From an uncultured Gammaproteobacteria bacterium (GTDB lineage Bacteria; Pseudomonadota; Gammaproteobacteria; GCA-002705445; GCA-002716945): a DNA stretch of 64,000 nt. The notes under the pieces were generated by a model. That model was given only the letters and a program-made list of their open reading frames with translations. It had not been told where the DNA came from and did no database searches. Position 1 is the first letter of the stretch; every line of letters starts with the position of its first letter. Where the stretch lies: contig CAJQLO010000002.1 of NCBI GenBank assembly GCA_905479195.1, positions 1-64,000 of the forward strand, given 5' to 3'. Below, in pieces: positions 1 through 9,417 of this stretch. The position numbers were made by a program, and so were the translations under genes.

Positions 1-82
1 TACGAATTTTAGAGATTACATTTGGAGTGATTGCTACTCTTCTCTCTTGACGAGCACTTTCCTTTAAAATACCGATATCCAT
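1..82 (-). CDS. pntA: NAD(P) transhydrogenase subunit alpha, N-terminus (partial)
   Basis: Only the first 27 codons are in the window; the gene runs off the left edge. The reading starts MDIGILKES and continues to RRVAITPNVI, which matches the start of the PntA / alanine dehydrogenase N-terminal domain (conserved R-V-A-x-T-P). PntA is the NAD(H)-binding part of the proton-translocating transhydrogenase that makes NADPH at the inner membrane. The start ATG is at 82; there is no clear Shine-Dalgarno sequence. Alanine dehydrogenase shares this N-terminus and cannot be excluded from so short a piece, so the name is moderately supported. Confidence 0.6.
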   Translation of the reverse strand, partial: MDIGILKESARQERRVAITPNVISKIR

Positions 83-215
83 ATACTTTTATTAAAACAT
101 ACATATCTCTTTGTTACAAAAATATTCTAAAGGCAGCAGTGAGTTTTCTATTAGCTTGCTATTACAACTATATTTACATAGTCTTATATTAATTCAGCAA
201 ATAGGTATAGCTATC

Positions 216-707
216 ATGCGTGATAACTTAAAAAGTAGATTTTATAAGGCCACCTATGCCTCATTTTTTGCAATAATTACAATTGGCTTTCTTTCTATTT
301 TAAGTATTAAAACAGATATAGGTTGGTTTTTAGCCGGCTCTTTTGGTGCCACGATGGTTTTAATATATGGTTATCCAGAAAGTATTTTTGCGCAACCATT
401 GAATATTTTTTTTGGACACATAATAACTACTTTAGCTGGTTTAATAGTTTTATATTTTATTCCTTTACCTGAACTTTTTTTAATACCATTAGCAGTTGGG
501 TTTGGAATTTTTTTGATGATATTGCTTGATGTTGTTCATCCACCAGCTGGTGGCAATGACATAGTTGTTATATTAGGAGATATGTCTTTTGATTTTTTAC
601 TATTTCCAATAATAACTGGAGCAGTTCTTATTATAGTTTTAGCTATAGTGATTAATCGATTTATTTTAAAAATTGAATATCCTACAGATAAAAATAAATC
701 TACTTAA
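216..707 (+). CDS. HPP-family integral membrane protein
   Basis: The 163-aa protein starts at the ATG at 216 (MRDNLKSRFY). An in-frame start at 111 would add 35 residues that do not look like the family. Four hydrophobic segments follow a short basic N-terminus, and the signature HPPAGGND lies near residue 108 between the last two segments. HPP proteins are small four-helix inner-membrane proteins; cyanobacterial relatives have been linked to nitrite transport, but the function here is unknown. The gene stands alone on the plus strand beside the divergent transhydrogenase gene. Family assignment is good, substrate unknown. Confidence 0.75.
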   Translation: MRDNLKSRFYKATYASFFAIITIGFLSILSIKTDIGWFLAGSFGATMVLIYGYPESIFAQPLNIFFGHIITTLAGLIVLYFIPLPELFLIPLAVGFGIFLMILLDVVHPPAGGNDIVVILGDMSFDFLLFPIITGAVLIIVLAIVINRFILKIEYPTDKNKST

Positions 708-737
708 AAATCATTCTTATGGGGATATTTTGAGTAA

Positions 738-929
738 TTACGAATAAATAAAATATATTAAGCATGCAATTATTGTCAGAATACCCCAGAACTTTATCCA
801 CATTTTTTTAAATCGTATTCCAAAATACAAAAATATCAAACCAGTGATTAAAGTGAATATAACTGTTCCGTCAATGATGTTCTCGCTCGGATTATGGCTT
901 TTGTCTTTTGCTAATATGCTATATCTCAT
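738..929 (-). CDS. small hypothetical membrane protein
   Basis: This 63-aa reading frame (MRYSILAKDK start) has two hydrophobic stretches, about residues 22-38 and 45-62, separated by a basic loop (RFKKMWIK). The pattern suggests a two-helix membrane protein with a short polar N-terminus. I do not recognise the family. It is divergent from the cupin gene at 971 and shares its roughly 40-bp AT-rich spacer. Small size makes the call uncertain, but the placement of charges at the helix ends looks like a real protein. Confidence 0.45.
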   Translation of the reverse strand: MRYSILAKDKSHNPSENIIDGTVIFTLITGLIFLYFGIRFKKMWIKFWGILTIIACLIYFIYS

Positions 930-958
930 AATATTTAATTTTATTCTCTTTTATTTGT

Positions 959-964
959 TATAAT
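959..964 (+). promoter_or_regulatory. -10 box (TATAAT) just before the cupin gene
   Basis: A perfect TATAAT at 959-964 ends 6 bases before the ATG at 971. Transcription from it would start on or next to the start codon, giving a leaderless mRNA. No good -35 box and no Shine-Dalgarno are visible. Could be chance in AT-rich DNA. Confidence 0.35.
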
Positions 965-970
965 TTATTT

Positions 971-1312
971 ATGAACAAAAGAGTTAAAAGGCCCTGGGGT
1001 TATTATAATCTACTAGTAAAACAAAATGAATATCTTATTAAGAAAATTGTAATATCAGCAAAACAAAGTATTTCTCTCCAGAAGCATAATCATAGATCAG
1101 AACACTGGATTGTTTTAAGTGGTAAAGCTCATATTGTGATTGGTACAAAAAAAATAATCTTAAAAGAGTCTCAGTCAATATTTGTCCCTGCGAAAAGGAA
1201 ACATAAAATTACAAATAAATCATCAGAATCTCTTATCATTTTAGAAACGCAGTTAGGAAAAATATTATCGGAAAAAGATATTACTAGATATGATGCAGAT
1301 TATACAAAATAA
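971..1312 (+). CDS. stand-alone cupin, mannose-6-phosphate isomerase type II C-terminal domain
   Basis: The 113-aa protein is a single cupin barrel. It has RPWGYY at residues 7-12, the first cupin motif SLQKHNHRSEHW near 36-47, and the second motif around IFVPAKRKHKI near 76-86, followed by a D-I-x-R-Y-D-A-D-Y tail typical of the C-terminal domain of bifunctional ManC/AlgA enzymes. In ManC this domain isomerises fructose-6-P and mannose-6-P; here the GDP-mannose pyrophosphorylase half is missing. It may be a free PMI or a related sugar-binding cupin. No sugar genes lie nearby. Start is supported only by a TATAAT directly upstream. Confidence 0.7.
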   Translation: MNKRVKRPWGYYNLLVKQNEYLIKKIVISAKQSISLQKHNHRSEHWIVLSGKAHIVIGTKKIILKESQSIFVPAKRKHKITNKSSESLIILETQLGKILSEKDITRYDADYTK

Positions 1313-1360
1313 TATTAAGCTCATCTATCAAAGGCCCATAACTTTCAGTGAATATAGATA

Positions 1361-2071
1361 ATGGATATTATCGAATTATTAATAATTATTTTACTCTCAA
1401 TATTCCAATCAGTATTTGGAATTGGATTACTCTTAATTGGTACTCCAACATTTCTCTTGATTGGTTATAATTTTTTTGATGTTCTTAATCTCTTGCTTCC
1501 ATTTTCAATTATAATTAGTCTTCTACAAGTTATATATAGCAAAGAGATTAACTCAAAATTTAATGAAAAAATTCTACTATATTGTATACCTGCGTTAATC
1601 TTAGCTTTATCTATTTTAGTGAAGTATGAAAATGATATTGACTTTATTTTTCTTATATCATTTACAATAATATTTTTCTCAATCATTAATTTATCGAAGT
1701 TTAAAAATACTATATTTGATAATAATAAAAGAATAAATTTAGGCCTTATTATTCTAGGGCTGATACATGGCTTTACAAATCTTGGGGGTAGTCTTTTTAC
1801 ACTAATATGCGCAAATATTAATAAACAGAAAAAAATAATAAGACAGAATGTTGCAAGTGGCTATTTAATATTTGGTACTGTCCAATTATTATTTATCAAT
1901 ATTTTTTACAAAACATTAACTGTGAGTAATTTATATTATTTATATATTCCTATTATTAGTTTTTTTATAGCCCAGTATTTTTATAATAAGATAAATAATG
2001 AACTATTTTCTAAAATATTAAATATAACTATACTCTTGTATGGGACCTATATGTTGCTAAATAATTTATAA
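1361..2071 (+). CDS. TauE/SafE-family membrane permease
   Basis: This 236-aa protein is almost entirely hydrophobic, with about 7-8 membrane segments in two halves. The first half opens with SIFQSVFGIGLLLIGTPTF and the second half repeats the theme as GLIHGFTNLGGSLFTL near residue 130, the two-repeat layout of the TauE/SafE (sulfite exporter-like) family. Family members move sulfite, sulfonates or organic acids across the inner membrane; the substrate cannot be read from the sequence. The gene stands alone, 48 bp after the cupin gene, and converges on the helicase gene downstream. Confidence 0.7.
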   Translation: MDIIELLIIILLSIFQSVFGIGLLLIGTPTFLLIGYNFFDVLNLLLPFSIIISLLQVIYSKEINSKFNEKILLYCIPALILALSILVKYENDIDFIFLISFTIIFFSIINLSKFKNTIFDNNKRINLGLIILGLIHGFTNLGGSLFTLICANINKQKKIIRQNVASGYLIFGTVQLLFINIFYKTLTVSNLYYLYIPIISFFIAQYFYNKINNELFSKILNITILLYGTYMLLNNL

Positions 2072-2080
2072 AATACTGAT

Positions 2081-3328
2081 TTAATATTCAAGAAAATCTT
2101 TAATAGCTGGATTGAAAATAAAATCTTCACCCCTTAAAGGTTTGCGTAAAAATAAGCCATCCAATGAAACCACTCTACTAAGAGCAACATAAGTTTGGCC
2201 ATGCGCAAAGGCTCCATAATCCATATCAATAACAATATTTTCAAAAGTCTGGCCTTGGCATTTATGAATGGTAGCCGCCCATGCAAGTTTTAAAGGATAT
2301 TGAGTGAACGTGGCGCTGACAGATGAACTAATCTTTTTATCAGATATGATGTATTCAAATTTTTCCCATTTCTCTGGCTCTAATAGATAGACTTCATCTT
2401 TAACCTTTATGTATATTTCATTCTTAGTAAGCTTATCAATTGTGGCTAATGTTCCATTAACCCAATTTTTTCCATTCTTAACCAACATTACTTGTGCACC
2501 AACTTTAATCTTAAGCTCCTCATCAACTGGTACACCGGTATATCTACCATCAATTTCTGCATGATATACAAATTCTTTTGATTGAATATTTTTTAAATTA
2601 GACGCATTAATGCTATTAACTTTATAATTATTCGTTGATAGTGTTAAAACCTCTTCTGGAACAATAAAATCAGTCTTTACTAAACGCTGATTAAATACCA
2701 TAAGGTCATCATCATCAAGCGTAGCTTTTCGTGCTCTATCAAGCAAGGATATAAGTTTGGTATCGGATTGTCTAAAAACCTGAGACAACTCAAACTTAAT
2801 TAAATCAATTTTCTTTATAACATTCGAATTAAAGAAAAAATAACCATCAGGATATAATGTATTCATTACATCTACCTCGTTATTAGTTACTACTGGAGGA
2901 AGTTGGTATAAATCACCAACCAATATGATCTGAATCCCTCCAAAAGGATCTTTATTTTCTCGAGTAATTTGCAGAGTTAAGTCAATTGCATCAATGATGT
3001 CTGGTCTTAGCATAGAAACTTCATCGATAAGAATGGTATCAATTTGCTTTATTAATTTTTTATTATAATGTTTTTTAATAACATCCGGAGTAATAACATG
3101 GAATGGAAAATTAAAAAAAGAATGGATTGTTTTTGCATTAATATTTAATGCTGCAATTGCAGTGGGTGCTAAGACTATTAAGTTCTTATGTGTCTTTTTT
3201 TTTATATGGTTAATTAAAGATGATTTACCTGTTCCAGCTTTACCAGTGATAAATATATTCTTATTTGAATTTTCAAAGAGCGTTATAATTTCATTGAAAT
3301 CATCATTTAAAGTAAAGTTATTTTTCAT
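2081..3328 (-). CDS. PIF1-like ATP-dependent helicase (superfamily 1)
   Basis: The protein (about 415 aa from the ATG at 3328) begins MKNNFTLND and has Walker A GKAGTGKS at residues 29-36, Walker B ILIDEVSML near 95, motif III GDLYQLPPV near 130 and the late motifs (THKCQGQTFENIVID, YVALSRV) near the C-terminus. These are the PIF1/RecD-like SF1B helicase motifs. Such enzymes unwind DNA 5' to 3' and resolve G-quadruplexes or stalled forks. A start at 3367 is possible but would overlap the upstream gene by 38 bp; the ATG at 3328 lies one base after its stop. It sits last in the htpX-efp-membrane protein run. Confidence 0.8.
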   Translation of the reverse strand: MKNNFTLNDDFNEIITLFENSNKNIFITGKAGTGKSSLINHIKKKTHKNLIVLAPTAIAALNINAKTIHSFFNFPFHVITPDVIKKHYNKKLIKQIDTILIDEVSMLRPDIIDAIDLTLQITRENKDPFGGIQIILVGDLYQLPPVVTNNEVDVMNTLYPDGYFFFNSNVIKKIDLIKFELSQVFRQSDTKLISLLDRARKATLDDDDLMVFNQRLVKTDFIVPEEVLTLSTNNYKVNSINASNLKNIQSKEFVYHAEIDGRYTGVPVDEELKIKVGAQVMLVKNGKNWVNGTLATIDKLTKNEIYIKVKDEVYLLEPEKWEKFEYIISDKKISSSVSATFTQYPLKLAWAATIHKCQGQTFENIVIDMDYGAFAHGQTYVALSRVVSLDGLFLRKPLRGEDFIFNPAIKDFLEY

Positions 3329-3329
3329 C

Positions 3330-3713
3330 TTAATGAAGCAGTAATTGCAAGGCTTTTGAAAATTCAAAAATAACCAAGAACATGCCTATTAAAACACAAA
3401 AGAATATAACAACTATTAACGGTGGTATTAGATTTGGTTTAGTCTCAGCCAAAGCTTTTATTAAAAGTTTTTCTATAATCTTTTGTAATGCATATATTAT
3501 ATTACCAAAAACTGCGGCAGAAAATATTGGGCCTAAAATGAAAAAAATAAATGGTTTCCAGGAATAAACATCTGAAAATCCAACATCAGTAGAATAAATA
3601 TATAGACTTGAGCCAAACCAAAATAAAACTGAAATTATTTTAGCATTTTTCTTTACTTTGCTTTCTTGAAGTAATTGTTGAGCTTTAATTCTCTTATCTT
3701 TGACTTTATTCAT
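3330..3713 (-). CDS. hypothetical membrane protein downstream of efp
   Basis: The 127-aa protein has a lysine-rich N-terminus (about residues 3-24, predicted helical) followed by three or four hydrophobic segments (about 26-42, 53-75, 95-123). I do not recognise the family. Its ATG overlaps the efp stop by 4 bases (ATGA), and the helicase follows after one base, so it is probably co-translated with efp. The charged tail followed by a membrane hairpin suggests an inner-membrane protein with a cytoplasmic N-terminus. Function unknown. Confidence 0.6.
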   Translation of the reverse strand: MNKVKDKRIKAQQLLQESKVKKNAKIISVLFWFGSSLYIYSTDVGFSDVYSWKPFIFFILGPIFSAAVFGNIIYALQKIIEKLLIKALAETKPNLIPPLIVVIFFCVLIGMFLVIFEFSKALQLLLH

Positions 3714-4276
3714 GATTTGACCCTAGAAGTATATTCACTATTCTCTGTATCAATTCTAATTAACTCTCCCTCTTTGATAAAGATAGGAACCATTATCATC
3801 TCATCATTATCCATAATAGCTTCTTTAAGCGTAGATGAAACAGTATCTCCTTTTATCGCATCCATAGTAGATTTAACAGTTAAATTTACAAATTTAGGTG
3901 GGTCAACCTGAATTACATTATCATTCCAAATCGTTACATCACACTCATCACCATCTATTAGCCATTTAGTATTGTCACTAAGGATTGACTTACTCACTTC
4001 TGATTGCTCATAAGTAGATAGATGCATGAAAAAATACACTTCATTTTCTTTATACAAGAACTGCATCTTTGTGTTCATGACATCAGCCTCTAAGACTGTT
4101 TCTCCAATTTTAATAGTTTTCTCAAGGACTTTATTATTTAGGAGATTACGAATTCTTACTTTTGTAAAAGCTTGCCCCTTCCCAGGGTTAACAAAACTAT
4201 TATCAAGCACTAGATATGGTTCATTATCTATGAGAATCTTATTACCATTTCTTAACAGTACAGAATTGTCAGCCAT
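3710..4276 (-). CDS. efp: elongation factor P
   Basis: The 188-aa protein has the normal EF-P length and three-domain layout: KOW-like N-terminal domain, central OB domain and C-terminal OB domain. The modification loop reads NPGKGQA with Lys33 at the tip, the residue that EpmA/EpmB-type enzymes lysylate in gammaproteobacteria. EF-P relieves ribosome stalling at polyproline. The C-terminus ends with the family pattern S-x-Y-x-x-R. Its ATG overlaps the htpX stop (TAATG) and its stop overlaps the next gene, so it sits in a tight operon. No epm genes are in the window. Confidence 0.95.
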   Translation of the reverse strand: MADNSVLLRNGNKILIDNEPYLVLDNSFVNPGKGQAFTKVRIRNLLNNKVLEKTIKIGETVLEADVMNTKMQFLYKENEVYFFMHLSTYEQSEVSKSILSDNTKWLIDGDECDVTIWNDNVIQVDPPKFVNLTVKSTMDAIKGDTVSSTLKEAIMDNDEMIMVPIFIKEGELIRIDTENSEYTSRVKS

Positions 4277-5193
4277 TAGCTTGCGCTATGTTGATCTACA
4301 TTTGAAGTAAAATCTGTCTGCTGTAATCTCTCAATTCTTTCAGCTAGTGGCGGATGAGAAGAAAAATATTTTTGAGCAAAAGATTTTTGTCCTTTATTTG
4401 ATATACCAAATGCTAACATTTGATCAGGTAATTTCGCAGCTGTACATTTTTCTAATGCACGTAATGAGGCAATCATATCTTCTTTTGATGTAAGCATTGC
4501 TCCACCATAATCTGCACGGTATTCTCTCTGTCTCGAATACCACATAACTATTGTTGATGCTAGTATACCAAGAACAACTTGAGCAAAGATTACTGTAAAA
4601 AAATAACCAATGCCATACCCTCTTTCATTTTTAAGTATTACACGATCAACAAAATGACCAATTACTCTAGAAAAGAAAATTACGAATGCATTCACAATAC
4701 CTTGGATTAAAGCAAGAGTGACCATATCTCCATTAGCAACATGACTCATTTCATGACCTATAACAGCTTCTACTTCATTTCTACTCATATTACTGATGAG
4801 TCCTGAGCTAATAGCTATTAATGAATTATTTTTTGATGAACCAGTAGCAAAAGCATTAGGACCGGCTGATTGGAAAATACCAATTTCTGGAATTTTAATA
4901 TTCAATTTATTTGACTGTCTTTCAACAACTTGTAAGTACCATTTTTCAAAATCATTTGAAGGCTTGCTTATGACTTGTACTCCAGCCATTTTTTTCGCCA
5001 TCCACTTGGACAAATATAGAGAGATAAATGAGCCACCCATACCAAAAACAAGGGAAAAAAGCATAAGTGAATCATAGTCAAGATCGATTCCGTTACTTTG
5101 TAAAATTCCAGTAAAGCCCGTAAGAGATAAAAATATGCTTAAAACAAGCAATATTGCGATATTTGTCACTATAAAAAATAAAATTCTTTTCAT
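4276..5193 (-). CDS. htpX: membrane-bound zinc protease HtpX
   Basis: The 305-aa protein has two N-terminal membrane segments (about 4-24 and 41-61), the zinc-binding HEMSH at residues 147-151, two further membrane segments, and a third ligand region in SRQREYRADYGG near 225. This is the M48 family protease HtpX, which degrades misfolded inner-membrane proteins together with FtsH; ftsH is 54 kb away in this window. Length agrees with the family (about 290). It heads the operon htpX-efp-membrane protein-helicase on the minus strand, 9 bp after parC ends its own upstream run. Confidence 0.93.
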   Translation of the reverse strand: MKRILFFIVTNIAILLVLSIFLSLTGFTGILQSNGIDLDYDSLMLFSLVFGMGGSFISLYLSKWMAKKMAGVQVISKPSNDFEKWYLQVVERQSNKLNIKIPEIGIFQSAGPNAFATGSSKNNSLIAISSGLISNMSRNEVEAVIGHEMSHVANGDMVTLALIQGIVNAFVIFFSRVIGHFVDRVILKNERGYGIGYFFTVIFAQVVLGILASTIVMWYSRQREYRADYGGAMLTSKEDMIASLRALEKCTAAKLPDQMLAFGISNKGQKSFAQKYFSSHPPLAERIERLQQTDFTSNVDQHSAS

Positions 5194-5202
5194 GTATTTC
5201 CT

Positions 5203-7461
5203 CTACTCAATATTATAGGTTGTTTTTACTTTTTCAAGTAAAAATTTCTTGTCAATCTTCTTCCCTCTTCTATTTCTTTCCATGATAAAACCTTTCAAGG
5301 TATCAAAATCCATTACCCTCTTCCTATTTGAATCATAAGAGAAACTTAAAGACTGGTCTTTTTTTAAAACACCTGTAAAAACTATGCTTTCTTCGCTTAG
5401 CTTAGGAAGATTGATTAATTTTACACCTCTGCCTTTGGACAAAATAGGTGCATTCTTAATTTTACTAATCAACATATATCCAGCATCAGTGATTATTAGA
5501 TAATATAAGTCATTATCAAGATCAACGCTTATTGATTTAACGGCTAACGAGTCTTTCGTGCGTAATAAAGTCTTGCCTTTCTTATTTTTCACAATCAAGT
5601 CTTCATGCAAACAAATAAAGCCATACCCATAATTAGTCATTGTTAGAATGGATAGTTTTTCAGTTAAAAGGTGCATTCCTATGATAGATATTCCGTCTTG
5701 TATCTGGAAATATCTGCTGAGAGGTTCTCCTTGTCCACGTGATATAGAAATTTTTGTTGGATCTAAATTATATACAAAGCCTAGCTGGTCTAAGAAAACT
5801 AAAGGTTTATCGGAATATGCATTTTCATGCAAAAGATATTCATCCCCAGTTTTAAACCCCCCATGATTAATGTCTATGTCATGACCCTTGGAAAATTTAA
5901 GCCAACCATTTTTGGATAAAATAGATGTCACAGGGTCAGTATTCACGACAGCTTTAACTTCAATTGCTTTAGATGATGCAGTATTTGATATTTTTGTTTG
6001 TCTTTCACGAGCAAAAGTATCAAGAATTTCAATCAACTCATCCTTAAGATACTTATTAAGCTTATTTTTTGATTTAAGAATAGTTATAAGTTTTTTTTCA
6101 TTTTGATTTAATGATTTTAACTCTTCAACTATATTTTTTTCTTGAAGTTTAGCTAAACTTCTAATTTTCATATTAATGATTGCCTCATATTGCGCATCAG
6201 TGAATTTGAAAGTTTTAATAAGTACTTTTTTTGGATCATCTTCATTTCTTATAATTTCAATAATTTTATCTAAATTATTATATACAACAATATATGCATC
6301 TAATATGTGTATTCGTTTTTGTATTTTATCTAATTCCCAGGATAGTTTATTAGTAATAGTTATTAGTCTATATTTAATCCATTCTAATAAAATTTTCTGT
6401 AAGTTTTTTACTTGTGGCTTCCCATCTAGACCAATCATATTAAGATTAACTCTGAGACTTTTTTCTAAATCAGTTGTAAAAAAGAAATGAGACATTACAT
6501 CATCAACATGATGAGTTCTACCTTTTATCTTTAAAATAATCCTAACTGGATTCTCTTGATCAGATGCATCCATAACACTTTCAAGAAATAATGATTTCTT
6601 AAGTAGTATTTGTTCCTGTATTTGCTCAATGATTTTCGTTGTATTGGCTTGATAAGGTATAGAATTTATAATTATCTCTTTTCCATTTGACTCATATGTT
6701 GCTCGAATTTTAATATTACCTGTTCCGTAAAGATAGATGTTATCTAGGTCAGACTCATTCAGTACTATTTCACCTTTTGTTGGAAAATCTGGACCAATAA
6801 TAATCTTTCTTAAGTCTTCAGTTAACAATTTTGGGTTATCCAATAATTTAATAACAGCTCCTATTATTTCTGCTAGATTATGGGATGGAATATCTGTAGA
6901 CATTCCTACAGCAATACCAGAGCTACCATTAATTAATATATTTGGTACTTTTGAAGGAAGAGTTTTAGGCTCATCAAGAGTCCCATCAAAATTAGGAGCC
7001 CATTTAACAGTTCCCATGTTTATTTCATCTAAGAATAAATCTGAGAATTTTGTAAGTCTTGATTCTGTATACCTCATAGCTGCAAATGACTTAGGGTCAT
7101 CCTGAGTACCCCAATTACCTTGACCTTCTATAAAAGCATGATTATAAGAAAAGTCCTGCGCTAACATCACCATTGCTTCATAACATGCGGTATCTCCATG
7201 GGGATGAAATTTTCCTAACACATCACCTATTGTTCTTGCGGATTTTTTAAATTTAGAAGTATGACTTAAAGATAACTCATTCATTGCATATAGAATTCTT
7301 CTTTGGACCGGCTTGAGTCCATCAGATATATGGGGGAGCGCTCTATCTAATATTACATACATTGAATAATTTAAATAAGCTTCCTCTGAAAAATCTTTGA
7401 TAGGTAATCGCTCTATCGACTTATCTGATTCTTTGATAATTTTTTCTAGGTCTATATCCAT
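5203..7461 (-). CDS. parC: DNA topoisomerase IV subunit A
   Basis: The 752-aa protein is the breakage-reunion subunit of topoisomerase IV, which separates daughter chromosomes. It has the [10 protein letters not shown] start, [11 protein letters not shown] near residue 50, [11 protein letters not shown] near 87-96 and the active-site tyrosine Tyr131 in [23 protein letters not shown] follows ParC rather than GyrA. The quinolone-determining positions carry Thr91 (Ser80 in E. coli) and Glu95 (Glu84). The C-terminal beta-pinwheel domain is present but short. It follows parE after 3 bp, forming a parE-parC operon. Confidence 0.95.
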   Translation of the reverse strand: MDIDLEKIIKESDKSIERLPIKDFSEEAYLNYSMYVILDRALPHISDGLKPVQRRILYAMNELSLSHTSKFKKSARTIGDVLGKFHPHGDTACYEAMVMLAQDFSYNHAFIEGQGNWGTQDDPKSFAAMRYTESRLTKFSDLFLDEINMGTVKWAPNFDGTLDEPKTLPSKVPNILINGSSGIAVGMSTDIPSHNLAEIIGAVIKLLDNPKLLTEDLRKIIIGPDFPTKGEIVLNESDLDNIYLYGTGNIKIRATYESNGKEIIINSIPYQANTTKIIEQIQEQILLKKSLFLESVMDASDQENPVRIILKIKGRTHHVDDVMSHFFFTTDLEKSLRVNLNMIGLDGKPQVKNLQKILLEWIKYRLITITNKLSWELDKIQKRIHILDAYIVVYNNLDKIIEIIRNEDDPKKVLIKTFKFTDAQYEAIINMKIRSLAKLQEKNIVEELKSLNQNEKKLITILKSKNKLNKYLKDELIEILDTFARERQTKISNTASSKAIEVKAVVNTDPVTSILSKNGWLKFSKGHDIDINHGGFKTGDEYLLHENAYSDKPLVFLDQLGFVYNLDPTKISISRGQGEPLSRYFQIQDGISIIGMHLLTEKLSILTMTNYGYGFICLHEDLIVKNKKGKTLLRTKDSLAVKSISVDLDNDLYYLIITDAGYMLISKIKNAPILSKGRGVKLINLPKLSEESIVFTGVLKKDQSLSFSYDSNRKRVMDFDTLKGFIMERNRRGKKIDKKFLLEKVKTTYNIE

Positions 7462-7464
7462 ATC

Positions 7465-9366
7465 TTAGTCTATCTGCGCAAGATCTCCTTTTTTTTCTAA
7501 CCAGGCTTTTCTATCTAGAGATTTCTTCTTGGATAACAGCATATCCATCAATATATTATCTTTATTTCCTGGTGATAATGTTAGCTCAATTAGTTTTCTA
7601 GTTTTTTTCGACAAGGTTGTATCTCTTAATTGGCTAGGATTCATTTCTCCTAAACCTTTAAATCTTGTAATAGAAACTGATGGACTATCTTCATCAATTT
7701 TAAGTTTTTTTAAGATAGATTTTTTTTCAGCTTCATCAATTACATAATAAGTTTCTTTTTTGTAATCTATTCTGAATAAAGGCGGCTTAGAAATGTAGAT
7801 ATGTCCAGCTTGCACTAATGGATAAAAATGTTTATAGAATAAAGCGGTTAATAAAGTAGCAATATGCAACCCATCTGAGTCTGCATCCGCAAGAACACAT
7901 ATCTTGCCATAACGCAACTTAGATATATCATCTGAACCCGGTATAACACCAATAGCTGTACTAATATCCTTAACCTCTTTAGATTCCAATATCTTCAAAG
8001 ATGAAAGTTCCCATGTATTTAATATCTTACCTCTTAAGGGTAATATTGCCTGATATGATCTGTCTCTAGCTTGTTTTGCGGAACCGCCAGCAGAATCACC
8101 TTCTACAAGAAATATCTCGGTCACCTTAATATCTTTTAATGTACAGTCAGAGAGTCGACTTGGTAATAAAATAGATCGCGTATTTATTTTTTTTGAATCT
8201 TTATTCAATGATAAAATTCTTGCCTGTGCATTGTTAATTGCAAGTTCAGCAAGTTTTTCGCCAGCCTCAGAATGTTTATTTAACCATAATTCAAATTTGT
8301 CCTTTAATTTTGATGTTAATGAAGCTAGGAGATGATTTGACTGTAATTTACCTTTTGTCTGTCCTGAGAACTGAGGATTACTCATTTTAAATGATAAAAT
8401 AAATGATATATTTTTCCATATATCTTCCGGTGTTAATTTAATATTTTTAGGTAAGAGGTTCCTGCGATCACAGAATTCCCTCATTGCATCAATTAATCCT
8501 GCCCTGAATGCACTCACATGCGTTCCACCATACATGGTTGGTATTAAATTCACATAGCTCTCCTGTAGAGGTTCTATTGACTCAGGTATCCATAATGCTG
8601 ACCATTCCATGATGTAACTCTCTGCATCAATTGTTCCATAGTATGATTCTTTGGGTAAATATTCAGAAGTTGAATCATTTTCACCAATAATATAATCACT
8701 GAGACTACCATTATGGAAGAATTCTTGATTTCCGGTATTATATTTTTCATCAATAAGTTTTAATTTTAGTTTTGACTGAAGTATTGATTTTGCTTTAATT
8801 AAATGAGTTAACTCTTTCACATTAAGGTCTAAGCTATCAAAATAGTCATCATTAGTTTTAAATGTAATTGCAGTTCCCTGTTTTTTAGCTGATGTCTTTT
8901 TTCCAGACTCAAGTTTTTTTGAAAGCTTTCCATTTTTAAAAGACATTGAGTATTCTTTTGAATCCCCTTGTCTACAAATTTTCATAGTTAATGATTCTGA
9001 TAATGCATTGACTACAGAAACTCCAACTCCATGAAGTCCACCTGAAAATTTATAATTTTTTTCTGAAAATTTTGCTCCTGAATGTAGATTAGTCATAATA
9101 ACCTCCACCCCTGAAACCTTATGCTTTGGGTGCAGATCTACCGGCATACCTCTGCCATTGTCTTCCACAGTGATAGAATGATCATTATGGAGATGTATAA
9201 TAATTTCATCACAATGCCCAGATATTGCTTCATCAACACTATTGTCTATCAGCTCCTGAACTAAATGATTTGGATTTGTTGTATCAGTATACATTCCAGG
9301 TCGTTTCTGGACTGGTTCAATTCCTTTAAGGACTTCAATGTCTGATGATGTATATTTTTTTTTCAC
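7465..9366 (-). CDS. parE: DNA topoisomerase IV subunit B
   Basis: The 633-aa protein is the ATPase subunit of topoisomerase IV. The GHKL ATP site is visible as ELIDNSVDEA (39-48), DNGRGMP (69-75) and GGLHGVG (109-115). The TOPRIM metal site appears as EGDSAGG (422-428) and DADSDG (494-499). Length is that of ParE (about 630) and not of GyrB (about 800), and the adjacent parC fits. It is divergent from sbcB, with a 51-bp AT-rich spacer that must hold both promoters. Confidence 0.95.
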   Translation of the reverse strand: MKKKYTSSDIEVLKGIEPVQKRPGMYTDTTNPNHLVQELIDNSVDEAISGHCDEIIIHLHNDHSITVEDNGRGMPVDLHPKHKVSGVEVIMTNLHSGAKFSEKNYKFSGGLHGVGVSVVNALSESLTMKICRQGDSKEYSMSFKNGKLSKKLESGKKTSAKKQGTAITFKTNDDYFDSLDLNVKELTHLIKAKSILQSKLKLKLIDEKYNTGNQEFFHNGSLSDYIIGENDSTSEYLPKESYYGTIDAESYIMEWSALWIPESIEPLQESYVNLIPTMYGGTHVSAFRAGLIDAMREFCDRRNLLPKNIKLTPEDIWKNISFILSFKMSNPQFSGQTKGKLQSNHLLASLTSKLKDKFELWLNKHSEAGEKLAELAINNAQARILSLNKDSKKINTRSILLPSRLSDCTLKDIKVTEIFLVEGDSAGGSAKQARDRSYQAILPLRGKILNTWELSSLKILESKEVKDISTAIGVIPGSDDISKLRYGKICVLADADSDGLHIATLLTALFYKHFYPLVQAGHIYISKPPLFRIDYKKETYYVIDEAEKKSILKKLKIDEDSPSVSITRFKGLGEMNPSQLRDTTLSKKTRKLIELTLSPGNKDNILMDMLLSKKKSLDRKAWLEKKGDLAQID

Positions 9367-9417
9367 TGTGATGATGTATAATTAAAATCATATTACTATA
9401 TATAACCGAGAATATAA

